Below, one piece after another: positions 39,671 to 52,149 of a stretch of 64,000 bases of DNA. The stretch's first letter is position 1. Each line of letters begins with the position of its first letter. The stretch comes from Neoscytalidium dimidiatum (lineage: Eukaryota; Ascomycota; Dothideomycetes; Botryosphaeriales; Botryosphaeriaceae), in assembly GCA_037367355.1 (NCBI GenBank), contig CM074695.1, positions 2,108,001 to 2,172,000 of the forward strand, written 5' to 3'. The translations under genes and the position numbers were made by a program. The notes under the pieces were generated by a model. The model worked only from the letters and a program-made list of their open reading frames with translations. It had not been told where the DNA came from and made no database searches.

Positions 39671-42600
39671 TAGAAAAGCTCAAGAATCGACGGAATATCA
39701 GTTTGGTTCACGATACGGGGCTCTTTTTGCTTGTTTGGGACAATTACGATTGTGCCTTTCATTATTGGCGTTGTCATTCAAGATTGGTGGGCTTGCATCC
39801 TGATGGTGCTCTTTTGCAACGTGCGGAGAAGAAGGAAATCGCCATTCCCAATGCCCGTGATTGAATTAGTATAATGGGGGGCGTTTTCAACCTATCTTTT
39901 TCGGAGGGTTCCTACTGCTTCACGCCAAGGTTATTGCTGATCCCAGCAATTAGCACGATTATGCGATTGAATGATGGCAGTGGTCTAGAAAACAAAAAAG
40001 TATGTATACCGGTGACTTGCATTCGGAAATGAGATGGATGAAGAGGGCCTATGCACGTGTTTTGGAACTTGTATCGAAGGCTTCTCGAAGCTGGAACTGC
40101 GATGCAGCGTGAATATTGCAGTGAAATATGATGTACTGTACAAGGAAGCCCTTTTAGCCGCATAAACATCGAGCTCGCTTCGACAACACCTCAGACGGGA
40201 GAATGCTGCAATGTGACGACACAGTGCGGGTTGCAGCATCTGTATGCGGGGAAACTTTTCGACGATGCTCGAACATACTACGAATTCAAAATGCGCACCA
40301 AGGCTGAGCTTGGTGCCCAAGAAATTCGCACGATATGGTAGCATGCGGGCTTATCTGCTGGGCGCACTCGGCTCCAGACGTAGTTAAATCCAACTACGAA
40401 TTCTCTGTTCTTATTTTTTTTTTCACCCCCGGTGGAAAAGTTTAACTGGTCCATAGAAAGGCATGAAGATTACGCACGCATATATTGCCTGCAATGCAGT
40501 GAAGTAACATGGGGGTTGTTGTGGGCATGAAAGGATAAAACGGACGAAGCGAAGCATTGGGACAAAGGCGGGAAAGTATGGAACTAATGCACGAGACAAA
40601 GAAGTGTGATGGAGGCGTGGGATGTAGCATGGGTGCGTGACCTGTCATGTCAAGGGAACCCCCTTGTCGCCAGGTTATACGTATGCCTCTTCTGCGATCG
40701 GATCTGCTCTCTGCTAAAATTCCGAACGGGAATGATCTCATGTCTTCTTGATTATTACTCTTTAATGGCCCAAGGCCCAGGGTCTTTGACGAATTTTAGT
40801 TTAAAAATCCTCCGCGTTCCTCTGTGCGCCCATGGACCCTTTTGCGGGAAAATAGTCCGGTCTTGTACTGCTCACAATCCAGTCCGTGATTGGGCGTATG
40901 ATAGCCAGGTGATATGAGACGCTTTTGAGAAAGTCTCCGCGTCTGTGATACTATCATTCAAATGGCGAACGACGGTCTGACACTGTATCACAAGTGTGTC
41001 CATACGTCATCACGGGTTGAAACACAAGTGTCCGGAAATTATCATCGCTTCCGGCGAGTTTCGCGTCAAGATTCATCCTACCATCTCACGAAAAAGTGCC
41101 GTGCAGGAAGTGAGAACGTCAGTCCGTGAGTCTCTCGTTCTCCAAGGGACCTGAATGGTGCCATCCCGCCGGCTATCTTTCGGCAAATCTCCAGGATAGC
41201 CGCAGTAATCAGTCCGCACTGACACGCGAAGTTCGGCAATCTCATGAACGGAAGCCAGGTCCATGTTGGAGTAGTACCGCGGGCCGTAAGATGACCCGAG
41301 TGAGATGCGAACAGTCCACGTGCGGAGAAAAATTTGGCCTTATTCTGTCCTAAACACAGCGGATGCTGGCTTTTGCGTGACGAGAGGCGGAATCGCCGGC
41401 AGACCTTCATCGAAGCGAGTCGTGGAGGCGAGTCGTGGAGACTACACCAGGAGCCTGTTCATCTTGCAAATGGCACTGAAGCACGGGTTATCAATAGTCC
41501 TGGGGCTGCCAAAGCTCCCCCACTCTAAGAAGCCCAAAGACTCCCTTCAGAGATAGGGCAGCAATGCTTGGTGCTACAGCAGAATCAGTCGGCGAGTTCA
41601 TGCTGTTGACCCACACATCGTGCTGTTGCTGCGGCGTCCCAGACGAGGCGACGCTCTCTGCGCTCCTGAAGCAGAAGGGAACCGGAAGGGTTTAGATTGG
41701 GCAGCACCCGGGTGCGACGGGCCATACCGAGATAGCCAGGGGCCAGCATGCGCGCATCTGAGCAGGTAAGAGCCGGTGCTGCTGTGCTGCGGTGCTCCTT
41801 CGCATCGGATACGTGGCTGCGGGCTTCGACAGGTCCAATGATCAAAATTGGAGAAGATCATGACGGCATGTGTTGGTGAGGCAGGACCCAGACACCCCGA
41901 CTTGCCCAAATAGCGGCCGTCGAAGCCCCGGAAATGTGGCTGAGAGCGGAGCTTTTCAGGTCACGATGCAAGGCCCCGAATAATGACCATGGCCCGGTTG
42001 CGGCAAGAGGCAGCATTTTGTGTTTCCCGTTAATGAAGGAGAGCATTCGAGCAGGACCCGGCCACGCGTTTGCAATCTCGGCGCACGCGGCGCGGGCGAT
42101 AGAGTTGTGAGATTGCAGCCGGGAGGGCGGGTAAGATGGTCAATCAAACCAGCCCAGCAGGCTGATACGTCGCCAGCGCTCCCGCCCGGCACCAGGGGCT
42201 GCAAGGCGGAAGGGCTGCAGGGCGGAGAGCGGTGACGGCGAATTGTTCGTGTTACTGGCCATCAAGCCCAAACGTGACGGGCGCCGATCAGCATTACCAC
42301 CGGCGTCATAGGACGGTGGGAATGCTTGATCGACAGGCGGCGGCAGCTCCTGAACCACGGCGGTAAAGACGGTGAACGAGTCGGCGGGCTGCGAGTGGGC
42401 ATGGCAGAGAGGGTGGGAGCGGGCAGCCGGCACAGGCGTCGGAGCCGGCACAGGCGTCGGAGCCGGCGTCGTTCGAGGATAAGTACAGTACAAGACGAGA
42501 GAGGGTGGCGGAGAGTGGGAAGGGGGATGCCGGCCGTTGGGCTAAGGGAGGGAGGGTCCGCGCCGCCAAGCGAGCTGCGGTGCGGTGCGGCTGCGTGACA

Positions 42601-43338
42601 TGCTGGCTGCAAAGCAGCGGCAGGCTGGGCTGGAAGCAGTCCCACAGGCTGGCAGGCTGGCGGGCTGGCGGGCTGGCTTGGGGCCTGAGGCCTGGGGCTC
42701 CGGGCTTGGGGCTGCAAACAGGGGCATGAAGATGCGAGGGCAGAGCAGCGCGGCGATCGGGCGCGGCGGCCAGCTGGCCGCTGGCTGAGCAGCAGCAGGT
42801 TTCTGCTACGTAGGTACCGGTCTTGTCTCTGTTCCCCGGCCTTCGATCCCCCACCTGCCACGAGGCTGTTTGGTTGCGCTGGCGCGGCCTGGACTTTTGC
42901 GCGCTTGGCTCCCGTTGGGCGTGGCGGGCGGCGCAGGGTCTGCGCATCGAGCTGGAAGGCGTGAGGCGTCATGTGCCAAATGACGCTGCCCGCTGCCTTC
43001 GTCCAGGGCTGCTCGCTCGAGAGCGCCCACCACAGTCCAAACCAACTCTCCACGTCGCCCATAGCCCGTCTGACGCGCCCTAGGACTACAAGATCCAGTG
43101 CCCGGCCAATCTCCAATGACATGCGCATAGCAGCCTGCCTCCTGTGACCACCGTTTGACTCGAGCCCTGAAACGCGCTGCCGCCCTCGCTCTCTCTCTCT
43201 GTCTCTCTCTCTCTCGCGCCCCAAGCACCCAAGGCCGCATCGCTCCTCAGCGCCCTTCTTCTCCTAATCCCCACGCACCGCACGCCAGAAGATCACCCCG
43301 ACCTCGACACGTCCTGAGTCGAGCACACGAGCGCCTCA
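39671..43338. other. Long intergenic region
   Basis: About 3.7 kb with no supported gene. The left half is 3' flank of SPT6. The right half (42-43.3 kb) is GC-rich and low complexity, producing long Ala/Pro/Arg-rich frames that I reject. A CT-rich stretch at 43185-43215 just before the next start resembles a fungal core-promoter CT box. Confidence 0.5.
42425..42466 (+). repeat. Tandem 18-bp repeat, about 2.3 copies
   Basis: Two adjacent identical copies of AGCCGGCACAGGCGTCGG (42425-42442 and 42443-42460) followed by a partial third. Confidence 0.9.
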
Positions 43339-44544
43339 ATGAGCGCCCTGCAGGATCCACCCAAGGCCATGGCCGTCGGCCCCAGCCCGCGCAATTCGTC
43401 CGTCGCCCTGTTGCCAGAGCGCCGCACCACCGGCGACAGCGACACCGCCAACGACGAACCCAACCACACTCCAAAGTCCGCCGGCAAGCGCCGCTTTTTC
43501 GGATTGGGGCGGAAGAAGGAAGCTGCCGACAAGAAGCCCGACAAGCCCGACAAGCAGCTCGACCAGCCGCCGCCGCGCACTCCAGCCGGCCTGCCTGACC
43601 ACGCGCATGCGCCCGCCGTCCAGCAGCAGACAACACCTGCGCGCGCTGCGATACGCCCTATTTCGCCCAGGTATTCGCCGCCCGTCGACGCTCGCCAGGC
43701 GTTCGTGAGCACCCCCCAGGGCAGTCCGCGCGTCTATGCTTCGTCTGCCGCGTCCCCTAGCAGGGGATACAGATCCTCCTCGCCGCGGCTCCACTCGCCC
43801 GCTTCATCGCAGATATTCGAGCGCAATGTGCAGGAGAGCACCCTTCCGGGCGAGCTGTCGCCTGCCATACCCTCGCATATCCAAACCGAGGACCATATCC
43901 CGCCGGTGCTGGAGGCCTCCGCCCAGGCCATCACGGATGATCACCTTAACCCAGACGAGGTGGAAATCGTAATGCACGCTGCGCACCAGCCTGCCGCATC
44001 CAGCATCGCCGCGAGCTCCGGATCTGCGGAGGCTGTGTCCTCTCCGACGATCGACGAGGTTGCCTCGAAGTCGGAAACGGACGATGGGGCCGACGGTTCC
44101 AACTACGGGTCCTTCGACAAGGAAGACGTACGCCGCCTCTCCTTCATCTCCTTCGCCGACGTCGTGCAAGCCGAGCAGGCCGAAAGCAGCCGCGACTCCA
44201 TCCACCACATGTCGCTGTCATCGACCGCGAACCGCTCTCCTTCGCCCGTCCGCAGTCCCGCTTCTTCTCGCGGTGTGGGCACCAGCCCTCCTACAAGCGG
44301 CGCACCCAGCATGAAGGGAATGGATGCTAAAGCGGCACGCGTGAGCGGTGCGCCTGCAAGCCCCACGCTGTCCCAAGGTGCCTACAGTCCGCCGCTGAGC
44401 GGTGGAGAGCTGATGGTTGAGACTATGCGACAAGCGCTGCGAAAGACTGGTAGTGGTGACTTGAGTGGTGCAAGGAGTCCCAGCCAGCCCATGAGCGCTG
44501 CCAGCCTAGAGCCCGAGGGCTCAGATCGACCGCCCTTCAGGTAA
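43339..44544 (+). CDS. Conserved-looking disordered protein of unknown function
   Basis: A single 401-codon frame with no intron. Composition is Ser/Pro/Ala rich and predicted disordered throughout. Islands that look constrained include a basic segment (KSAGKRRFFGLGRKKEA), SRGYRSSSPRLHSP, DDHLNPDEVEIVMHA, DVRRLSFISFADVVQAEQ and GGELMVETMRQALRKTGSGD near the C-terminus. The KEDVRRLSFISFADVVQAE and GELMVETMRQALRKTGS patterns resemble blocks I associate with widespread, uncharacterised ascomycete proteins, but I cannot name a domain. Many SP motifs suggest phosphorylation by proline-directed kinases. The ATG at 43339 follows a CT-rich leader. A function is not assigned. Confidence 0.8.
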   Translation: MSALQDPPKAMAVGPSPRNSSVALLPERRTTGDSDTANDEPNHTPKSAGKRRFFGLGRKKEAADKKPDKPDKQLDQPPPRTPAGLPDHAHAPAVQQQTTPARAAIRPISPRYSPPVDARQAFVSTPQGSPRVYASSAASPSRGYRSSSPRLHSPASSQIFERNVQESTLPGELSPAIPSHIQTEDHIPPVLEASAQAITDDHLNPDEVEIVMHAAHQPAASSIAASSGSAEAVSSPTIDEVASKSETDDGADGSNYGSFDKEDVRRLSFISFADVVQAEQAESSRDSIHHMSLSSTANRSPSPVRSPASSRGVGTSPPTSGAPSMKGMDAKAARVSGAPASPTLSQGAYSPPLSGGELMVETMRQALRKTGSGDLSGARSPSQPMSAASLEPEGSDRPPFR

Positions 44545-47287
44545 AGGACACGCAGATTGTTATGGTTGTGTGCATTGATACTTAGGCGCTGGTTGGTTGT
44601 TGGGCTGACGACGAGAGGAGCTGATGTGTTCGGGCTTGGCACCCGTCATGACGGGCGACGCATGCAGGTGCGGGTACGGGTAATCTAGGTGTTCAGGATG
44701 CTCAGCCGGGATGGACCTGTGCAGATGGCTAGGTATGCTTTACTTCGCAGGAATCCCTTTTTCTTTCTTTTTTTTTTCCCCTGTTCTCTGAACGCCTCTT
44801 TGCTTCTGCCTGAGCTTATTCAGGTTCGTTTCTCCTTTTGATGGGCAGAAGACTTTTCCACAGGCGCATGTCGGCGTGGTGTCTTTTATCAGCAGGCAGA
44901 TTCCCCTTCGCGGTGATAGTTGCTTTTTTTTTCTACTTGATTTCTTGTCTTTTTCGGGGTGGGTCGCTTCTTTCCCTTCGCACACTGATTTTCTTTTTCG
45001 CCGCGGATCGTTCCGAATGGCGGGTACCTTTCCCCCCCCTTATAAGGGACGCTTATACCGATTGTGATGGATGACGGTCAATACACGTCATGATTGAGAT
45101 ACTTTGTTGCTGAGATACACAGAGAATGGCACACAATTGCGTTACTTATGAGGCCTGTTAATGGCAAGCATGTGCAGTGAAGCAAGTGGGGGCCAGTAGT
45201 CAAGAACTGATTCACTGGCTGTCAGATGACGGCGAGCTGATTCGTTGCTAGTGGCCTGATGGGTTAACTTTTCAGGATTGGACAAGGATATGGGCTGTCT
45301 CTCTCCATCGTCAGCCTGAGCGTTCGAGTATAAGGCCGCATGTCTCTTGGGGCCAAGACAACCATGAGCCGGTCAGTGTTGTAGGATTACAACGTGGCAA
45401 TTGAGTGTGGATTTCTGCTGGTTGGCAAGAGCTTGCTGCATACTTACAAGCTCTTATAGCAGGCGTGAAGCATTCAATTTAGGGGAATAGATGAGGAATA
45501 CACCCCATTGGGCGCCCGACTCGTACACCTGGTAAGTGCAACGGATGCCTGACGGCCTCATTGGCCCCATCGTGTGGCAATTGAGGTCGACGTTCGGTGC
45601 AGCTTGCAGCAGCTTGCAAACGTACATACGGCCCGTTCGCCCGGTTGGGAAAAAAAAAAAAAAAAAAGGAGCGACGCCAGGCCAGCAAAAATTTCAGGAA
45701 CGCGGCGTGATTAGCGGGCACCTCAGCAACAAGGCATTAGTACCCTGCGGTGGCTGCACAACCTCAGCATCGGCTGCGGGCTGGATGTTTCGAGCAGCGC
45801 GGAGTATGGGGAAGGCGAAACAACTAGAGGCTGGGACGAAACGTCGCGGCAGAGGGGCTATGGCGCCACGTATTGCCCTCGGGGAGTTAGATACATAGGA
45901 GAATTATTAACATGGCTCGTGGTCCTTGTGCAACGATGGGAGCAGCAGGCGTTCAAACAGGCAGCCAGCTGTCCGTTCCCAGCGCCACGGTAATGAGAAA
46001 GGGCGCAGGGAGCCCCGACGGGGTGGCTCGAGAGCTCCAGGCTCGCTGCGCTGTTCCAAGCGATTCCCAGGGGCGGGAGCAGCAGCAGCACGCAGAGGGC
46101 CGCGGTGCGCGGGTGGAGCAGCGCTCCCTTGCGTCGGCGGCGGCGAGCAGCGAGCCGGCCGGGCTGGGTCGTTTGGCTGGCATTGGGCGGGGCGGGCGGC
46201 CATTGGCAGCAGCGGACGGGGCCCTTTATTCTGGCAATTAACGACGGCTGCTCGGGGGCGGGCCTCAGCGGCGGGCGGCGGTGCTCAGTGCGCGGGTGCT
46301 GGGTGCTGCATGCGGTGAGCGGCGCCGTTGGGCATTTGAGCGGCGCCGGGCGTGGATGCATGCGTGGAAGCGTCAGATCGAAGGCTTGGCCGCGCAAGGG
46401 GAGGGCGGCGTGCGAGGTGCGAGGTGCGAGGCGCGAGACGCGAGAGGGCAGCCGGCGTGCTGGAGTCGGGGTCAGGCTGCGCGGGCGAGCTGGAGCTGGA
46501 GCAGCAGCAGATCGCTGCATACCGATGGACAGGCACCGGGCAAAACCAGCGACAGGCCTGCTACCTGCCTGCCCGAGCCCGAGCGCCCTGTGTCTCTTCC
46601 CGCCCCGAGAGGCGCCCTAACCGCTGCGGGCAGCCCTTTCTCAGTGCTTCCCTGTTGGCACGAGCGCCCGGCCCTATTCATCGAGCGAGAGTAGAACCAC
46701 GAACAACAGGCCCGCCCTGACAAACACCGCTCTCACGTCCACCACCGCTCATCCACGCCTCTCTCGCTCCGCGCACAGAGCCGCGCCTCCCTTCCACCGG
46801 CTCAGCGCCGCTGCCAGACGCAGACGCTCCTCCAGCCGCCACGCAGCACCCTCCGAGCTCCGCCGCAAGCGTGCTCGCTCGCCTCCTGCTCCTGCGAAGC
46901 TGCTCCTGCGCTGCGACGCCCCGGCCCTGCTTTCCCCCCCAGCCCGACCGACGCCCGCATGCCTCCCTGACCACCGGCACCAGGCTGATCGTCCTCCACA
47001 CCAGCGACCCCTCGCCGCCGGGAAACCAATGCGGGCGCTCGCCATCACAACGGGTCGTGCTCATTGCGTTATCGCCGCGCAGGTCTGCGTCTCGCTCGGG
47101 CCTCGCACAGCCGAGACTCCTCGCCAGTCACGCATACACAACCACAAGTTACACGCGGCGGGCGCCAGTGGCAGACGTCTGGCGACTAGCAGCGGAGGGA
47201 GTAGCCTTAGCGGATACGCGCCGTTTGCTTGAGGCCGGGATACCTCTACCAGCACTACACCGCACGGCCGCCGACTAGTCCAGCATC
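44545..47287. other. Intergenic, likely long 5' leader of the RasGAP gene at right
   Basis: No supported gene. The left part holds T tracts and the 3' flank of the preceding gene. From about 46.7 kb to 47.28 kb the C-rich, CT-rich sequence looks like promoter or 5' UTR. The long Arg/Ala-rich frames near 45.9-46.7 kb occur on both strands and have no domain support. Confidence 0.5.
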
Positions 47288-50200
47288 ATGGACGCCGCCC
47301 GGCCCTCGCGCCGCAAGAAGACGGCGACAGCTGTCCCGGAAGATGCGCCCTACGCCCAGGACGAGTCCCAGCCCGCTCCGTTGCCCAGCGCATCCTTCTC
47401 GCAATCTGCCTCGACCATCCGCCCTGTCACCCCGGAATCCAACCCAGACATCGCCCACTCCTCATCACATGCCCACGACGACCACCTGGCCGCAGAAATC
47501 AGCTCCGCAGCCTCGCCCGCCACTTCGCCCAAGACGCTTTCCCGAGACGGCTCCAAGAACCTGCACCGCGGTCTGGTCAACCGGACAAACACCACGTCGA
47601 ACGATGGGGAGTACGCGATGAGGAGCTCACGAGAGTCGCAGAACCGCCCACGCACCAGGACAATGGAGGAACGGACGTCAAGAGATCGCTCGCCGGCCTC
47701 GCTGTTTGCTAAGAGCCGTCACCGCATCGGCTCAGTCCACTCGACCGGCCCTGTCCCCTTTCAAGGACTTGACGACACCGTCACGTCCATCGGCCACCCA
47801 TCGACCATCTCGCCGCCTCCCGTCTCGTCCTCGCGGAACAACTCGGGCTCGCGGGCTCGCCTAACCAAGCAGCCACCCCGGCCGACGTCTCCGCTTCCTC
47901 ACTCGCACCCGTCGTCGCAGCCAGACTCATGGGTCTCGCCAGTCCCTGCATCAGATGCGAAGAAAATATTGAGGCTCATGCGCTCAACGTGCGGAAGGAT
48001 GAAGGGTATGCTGGCCTTCAGGAGGGGAGAGGCAAGCCCCTGGGCCTTGTCGTACTGTTACATCAACGAGGAGACGGGCAGTCTGGTGTATGAGCCCAAG
48101 AACGACAATTCCTACCACCGGACGCTGATTCCGGACTTGCGTGGTTGCCGGGTCAAGACTGCGTACGACGCTGAATCCTACACCGCTTACATCGATGTTA
48201 ACCTACACAATTCAAACCTGGAGGTCCACCTCCGCCCGCCGACGCAGGAGGAATATGATTCATGGTTTGCGGCACTCATGTGCTGGCAACCTATCCGCCC
48301 TAAGGGAATCCAAAACAAAATGGCAAAGCCGCAACAACCTCTTTCAAGCGCAAGCGGCAGACCACCACTCGACAGCAGAAGACATTCAGAAATTTCCCTC
48401 TTGAAGGAGGCTCCCATTATCAAGGTCGGAAAGATGATATTCTGGGACACTAATGTGTCTTACAGCAATTCCGGTAGCGTCAAGCCCGGCCAGCCTGCAG
48501 CGTCTGGAGCAACACGGGCTGCTGCCGGGTCTCGCATACAAAGCTTTGGCGCCCGCAGATGGCGCCGCGTATCGTGCACACTCCGAGAGAACGGTGAACT
48601 GAAACTCTATTCCGACACTGACGTTACTCTTGTGTCGGTCGTGCAGTTGTCACAGCTCTCACGATGTGCTGTACAGCGACTCGATCCGACCGTCTTGGAT
48701 AGCGACTTTTGCATTGCCATTTATCCGCAGTACACATCTACCTCGACATCACTATCTCTATTACGGCCAATTTTCCTGTCCTTGGATTCGCGGGTGCAGT
48801 ATGAGGTTTGGATTGTACTTCTCCGCGCATTTACGATACCCCAGTTATACGGCCCGAAACAACCTTCGATCAGTCTTCCAGAAGATTTGCAGTCGCCAGG
48901 GTCGCAATCGTCCCAGATGGCCCAAGCGCAGAACTCCCTGGACATGTTCCGAATGGAACGCTCGCTCAACGTTCGCATCATTGAAGCTCGGCTCAGCCCA
49001 CCGTTGAGCCCCAAATTCACTGAAGGCCGGGCGATTCACCATGGACCGCGTCCTTCGTCAGGTTCCAAAGACCTTCAAGGAGGTTATTACGTGGAGGTGC
49101 TGTTGGATGGAGAAACGCGCGCCAGGACCATGATTAAGGATGCGTCCGATCCATTCTGGCGGGAAGAATTTGACTTCCAGGATCTGCCAGCAGCACTTTC
49201 AACAGCCAGTCTGCTCCTGAAAAAGCGGCCATCAACCCCGCCGACCAATGGAGCGAAGTCCCAAGGGTTCTCCAGAGATCCAACGAAGGAAGTCTTTGCA
49301 GGTGGTGATGGTTCTGGTGGTTATACCGGCATATCCTTTGATCAGACTTGTGGAAAGGTAGACGTCTATCTCGATGACATGGAGTCTGGTCAGGAGGTTG
49401 AGAAGTGGTGGCCTATGGTGAACATGTACGGCAACTCGGTGGGCGAGTTGCTGGTTCGTGTAAAGGCAGAGGAAGGAGTGATTCTGATGGCACGGGATTA
49501 CCAACCTATGTCAGAATTACTGCACCGCTTCTCGAATGGCTTGACCCTCCAAATCGCAACGATGATCCCACAAGAGCTGAAGAGACTTAGCGAATGTCTC
49601 CTTAACATCTTCCAGGTTTCCGGTCAAGCTGGCGAGTGGATTATGGCGTTGGTTGAAGAAGAGATTGACGGCACAGCGAAGGAGACCTCGGTCAGTCGGC
49701 TTCGCTTCAGCCGTCGACTTGGTTCAGGCGATGCTGGTGACTTGACTTATTCCAACGCTGGCGACCGTGAGCTGGTTGTTCGTGACTTAGGCAATAACGC
49801 CAAGCTTGAAGCAAACTTGCTGTTCCGCGGTAACACCCTGTTAACCAAGGCTCTTGACTTCCACATGAAGCGTCTCGGAAAGGAGTATCTTGAGGAAACG
49901 CTTGGAGAGAAGCTGCAGGAGATTGCAGATCGTGATCCAGACTGCGAGGTTGATCCAAACCGCATCAGTAGCGCTCATGAGGTGGAACGCAATTGGAAGC
50001 GACTCATTCAACTGACCGAAGAGATGTGGGATGCAATTGCTAGCAGCGTTCACAGGTGTCCCGCTGAGCTACGCCTTATCTTCAGGCACATTAGGGCATG
50101 CGCAGAGGATCGTTATGGAGACTTCCTCAGGACTGTCACGTACAGCTCCGTCAGTGGGTTTTTGTTCTTGCGGTTCTTCTGTCCCGCTGTCCTGAACCCT

Positions 50201-52149
50201 AAACTCTTCGGTCTGCTGAAAGGTACGTTCACATCATCGTAGCGTTTTCCAGAGCAAGCCGCGACTAACAGCGGGCAGATCATCCAAAGATGCGCGCACG
50301 CCGCACGCTGACCCTAATCGCCAAATCACTCCAGGGGCTCGCCAACATGTCTACTTTCGGCGCCAAAGAGCAATGGATGGAGCCCATGAATTCTTTCCTC
50401 AACAGCCATCGCCAAGAGTTCAAAAACTTCATCGACAACATCTGCTCGATTTCTCCGACGGCTTCGACTGTGTCGCCGATCCCGCCCTCGTACAGCACGC
50501 CACTCGCAATCCTTCAACGTTTGCCACCCACCAGCAGGGAAGGTTTCCCAAGCCTGCCGTACCTCATTGACCACGCTCGGAACTTTGCCGAACTGGTACA
50601 ACTGTGGCTTGACAACACGGGAGAGCTCGCAGAGAACCTAGCGCAAGAGGAGGGCGACTTGGCCAAGTTCCACAACATTTGCGTTGCCCTGAATGCGCGA
50701 ACACGTGACTGTTTGGAGCGGGCCGAACGCGCTGAAAGACCGAGCAGTACGCTCAGCGTCAAATGGGAGGAGCTGGTGGAACAGTTGGAACACAACGCCA
50801 TATCTCCGGCGTCCGATTATCCGCCACCAGTACCCACAGAAACGCCGCCACCGGGTTACGACATCGGCAGCTTGAGGCGAAAGCACAGAGACACGGAGAC
50901 GAGCACCGGATCGGGTGCTTCGGCGCCGTCCTCTGCGATTCCTTCGGCCCCCATGTCACCAACTTCGACGATCGGGACTTTACCGATTCAAGGCGGGCCG
51001 ATGTCCCCCATGTCCCCCACTTTACCAATTCAAGGGACGTCTGGTAATGTGACATGGCAGCGTGACCCTTGGGATTTTGCTGGGCGCGAACGCGACGCAC
51101 AGCGCGTCTCAGATACACCAACTACGTCAACCACTGCGGGAACACTAGGCAGTAGCCGCAGCGTCTCGCAGAGGGCCACGCAACATCGGGCTGCGGCATC
51201 TTCCCCTGCACGCTCGGCTTCATCCAACAATACGCCTCGCTCATCCAGTCGATATGCAGCCAGTACCGAAGGCGGCAACGCCAGTCAGGCTGGCAGTGTC
51301 AAGGGTAGCATCGAAGAGACGAGCGACGAGGAGGATGATGAGGATGACGGTGAGAGCAGCATGAGTGCGGACATTGGCAGTCCTGGAGCTCAGACGCCAC
51401 CGGGCTCTTCGCATGGGTTTGATGAACGCGTGGGAGTGACTGAGCAGATGCTTCTCCACCACAGTGTCAGTCACGGTGGATATCAAGCGCCTGCCGGACA
51501 ACAAACTCACTCGGACTGGCCTCGGCCGACCGCCGCCAATGGGCCCGGCGGCATGGCAGGCGGCAACTTCGCCAATCCAAATAGTGTATACACCGCGAGT
51601 CCACACTCCTCGTACACTGCCATCTCACGTGGGCCTTCCCAACAGGCGTCATACTCCACTCTACAGCATGCCGCCGGCATCCAAAGCCTCGAGAGCAGTG
51701 TGTACAGCGATCCTGGTCACTCGATGCCCAGCGCCATCTCCACTTACAACCCAGGTCCCGTGGTCCCTTCTCAGCACTCTCCAGGCGGAGCTTTCGACGA
51801 CGATGGCTCTGACAGTGAGACTACCACGGCCCTGCCCCAAGTGAACGCCAGGGGTGACCGCAACTACAGCGATGTGCTTGAAGGCTTGAGCAGAAGCGAG
51901 AGAGAAAGCAGAGGACTCCGCAGCCTTGTCTTTAAGAAGAGGAACAAGGAGGGCAAGGACCGTTCCGAAAAGGAGCGAGAAAGAGAAGAAAAACGCGAGC
52001 GTCGTAAAATGGAGAGGCAAGCCGAAAAGGAGAGGGAGAAGCTCGAGCGTGAAAGGGAAAAGGAGAGGGGGAGAGAAAGAGGCGGTACGCAAAGAGGTAG
52101 AGAGAGGGTAGGGGAGGTCGGCGGAGACCTACGAGGAGACGATGAATGA
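47288..52149 (+). CDS. Ras GTPase-activating protein with PH and C2 regions (Bud2/Cla2-like)
   Basis: Exons are 47288-50222 and 50279-52149, about 1600 aa. A Ser/Pro-rich N-terminus is followed by a PH-like region (RLMRSTCGRMKGMLAFRRG to YDSWFAALMCWQP), a second PH-like stretch (ARRWRRVSCTLRENGELKLY), and a C2-like region (GYYVEVLLDGETRARTMIKD, FWREEFDFQDLP). The RasGAP domain has LLFRGNTLLTKALDFHMK, containing the arginine finger, and the signature SGFLFLRFFCPAVLNPKLFG, which runs to the intron. The second exon completes the domain (TLTLIAKSLQGLANMSTFG, EFKNFIDNI). The C-terminal 400 residues are disordered and end in a long Arg/Glu/Lys coiled-coil-like tail. The order resembles Bud2/Cla2, which acts on the Rsr1/Bud1 GTPase in polarity; the exact GTPase target here is inferred. 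Bud2 itself is not my only candidate, since other fungal RasGAPs share the domain. Confidence 0.92.

Noticed and set aside
42262..43240. Long minus-strand frames rich in Ala, Pro and Arg
   Set aside because: Low-complexity GC-rich promoter-like DNA; open in several frames on both strands with no family motif.
45858..46720. Overlapping long frames on both strands
   Set aside because: Compositionally biased upstream region; no conserved blocks, no splice-supported continuation.
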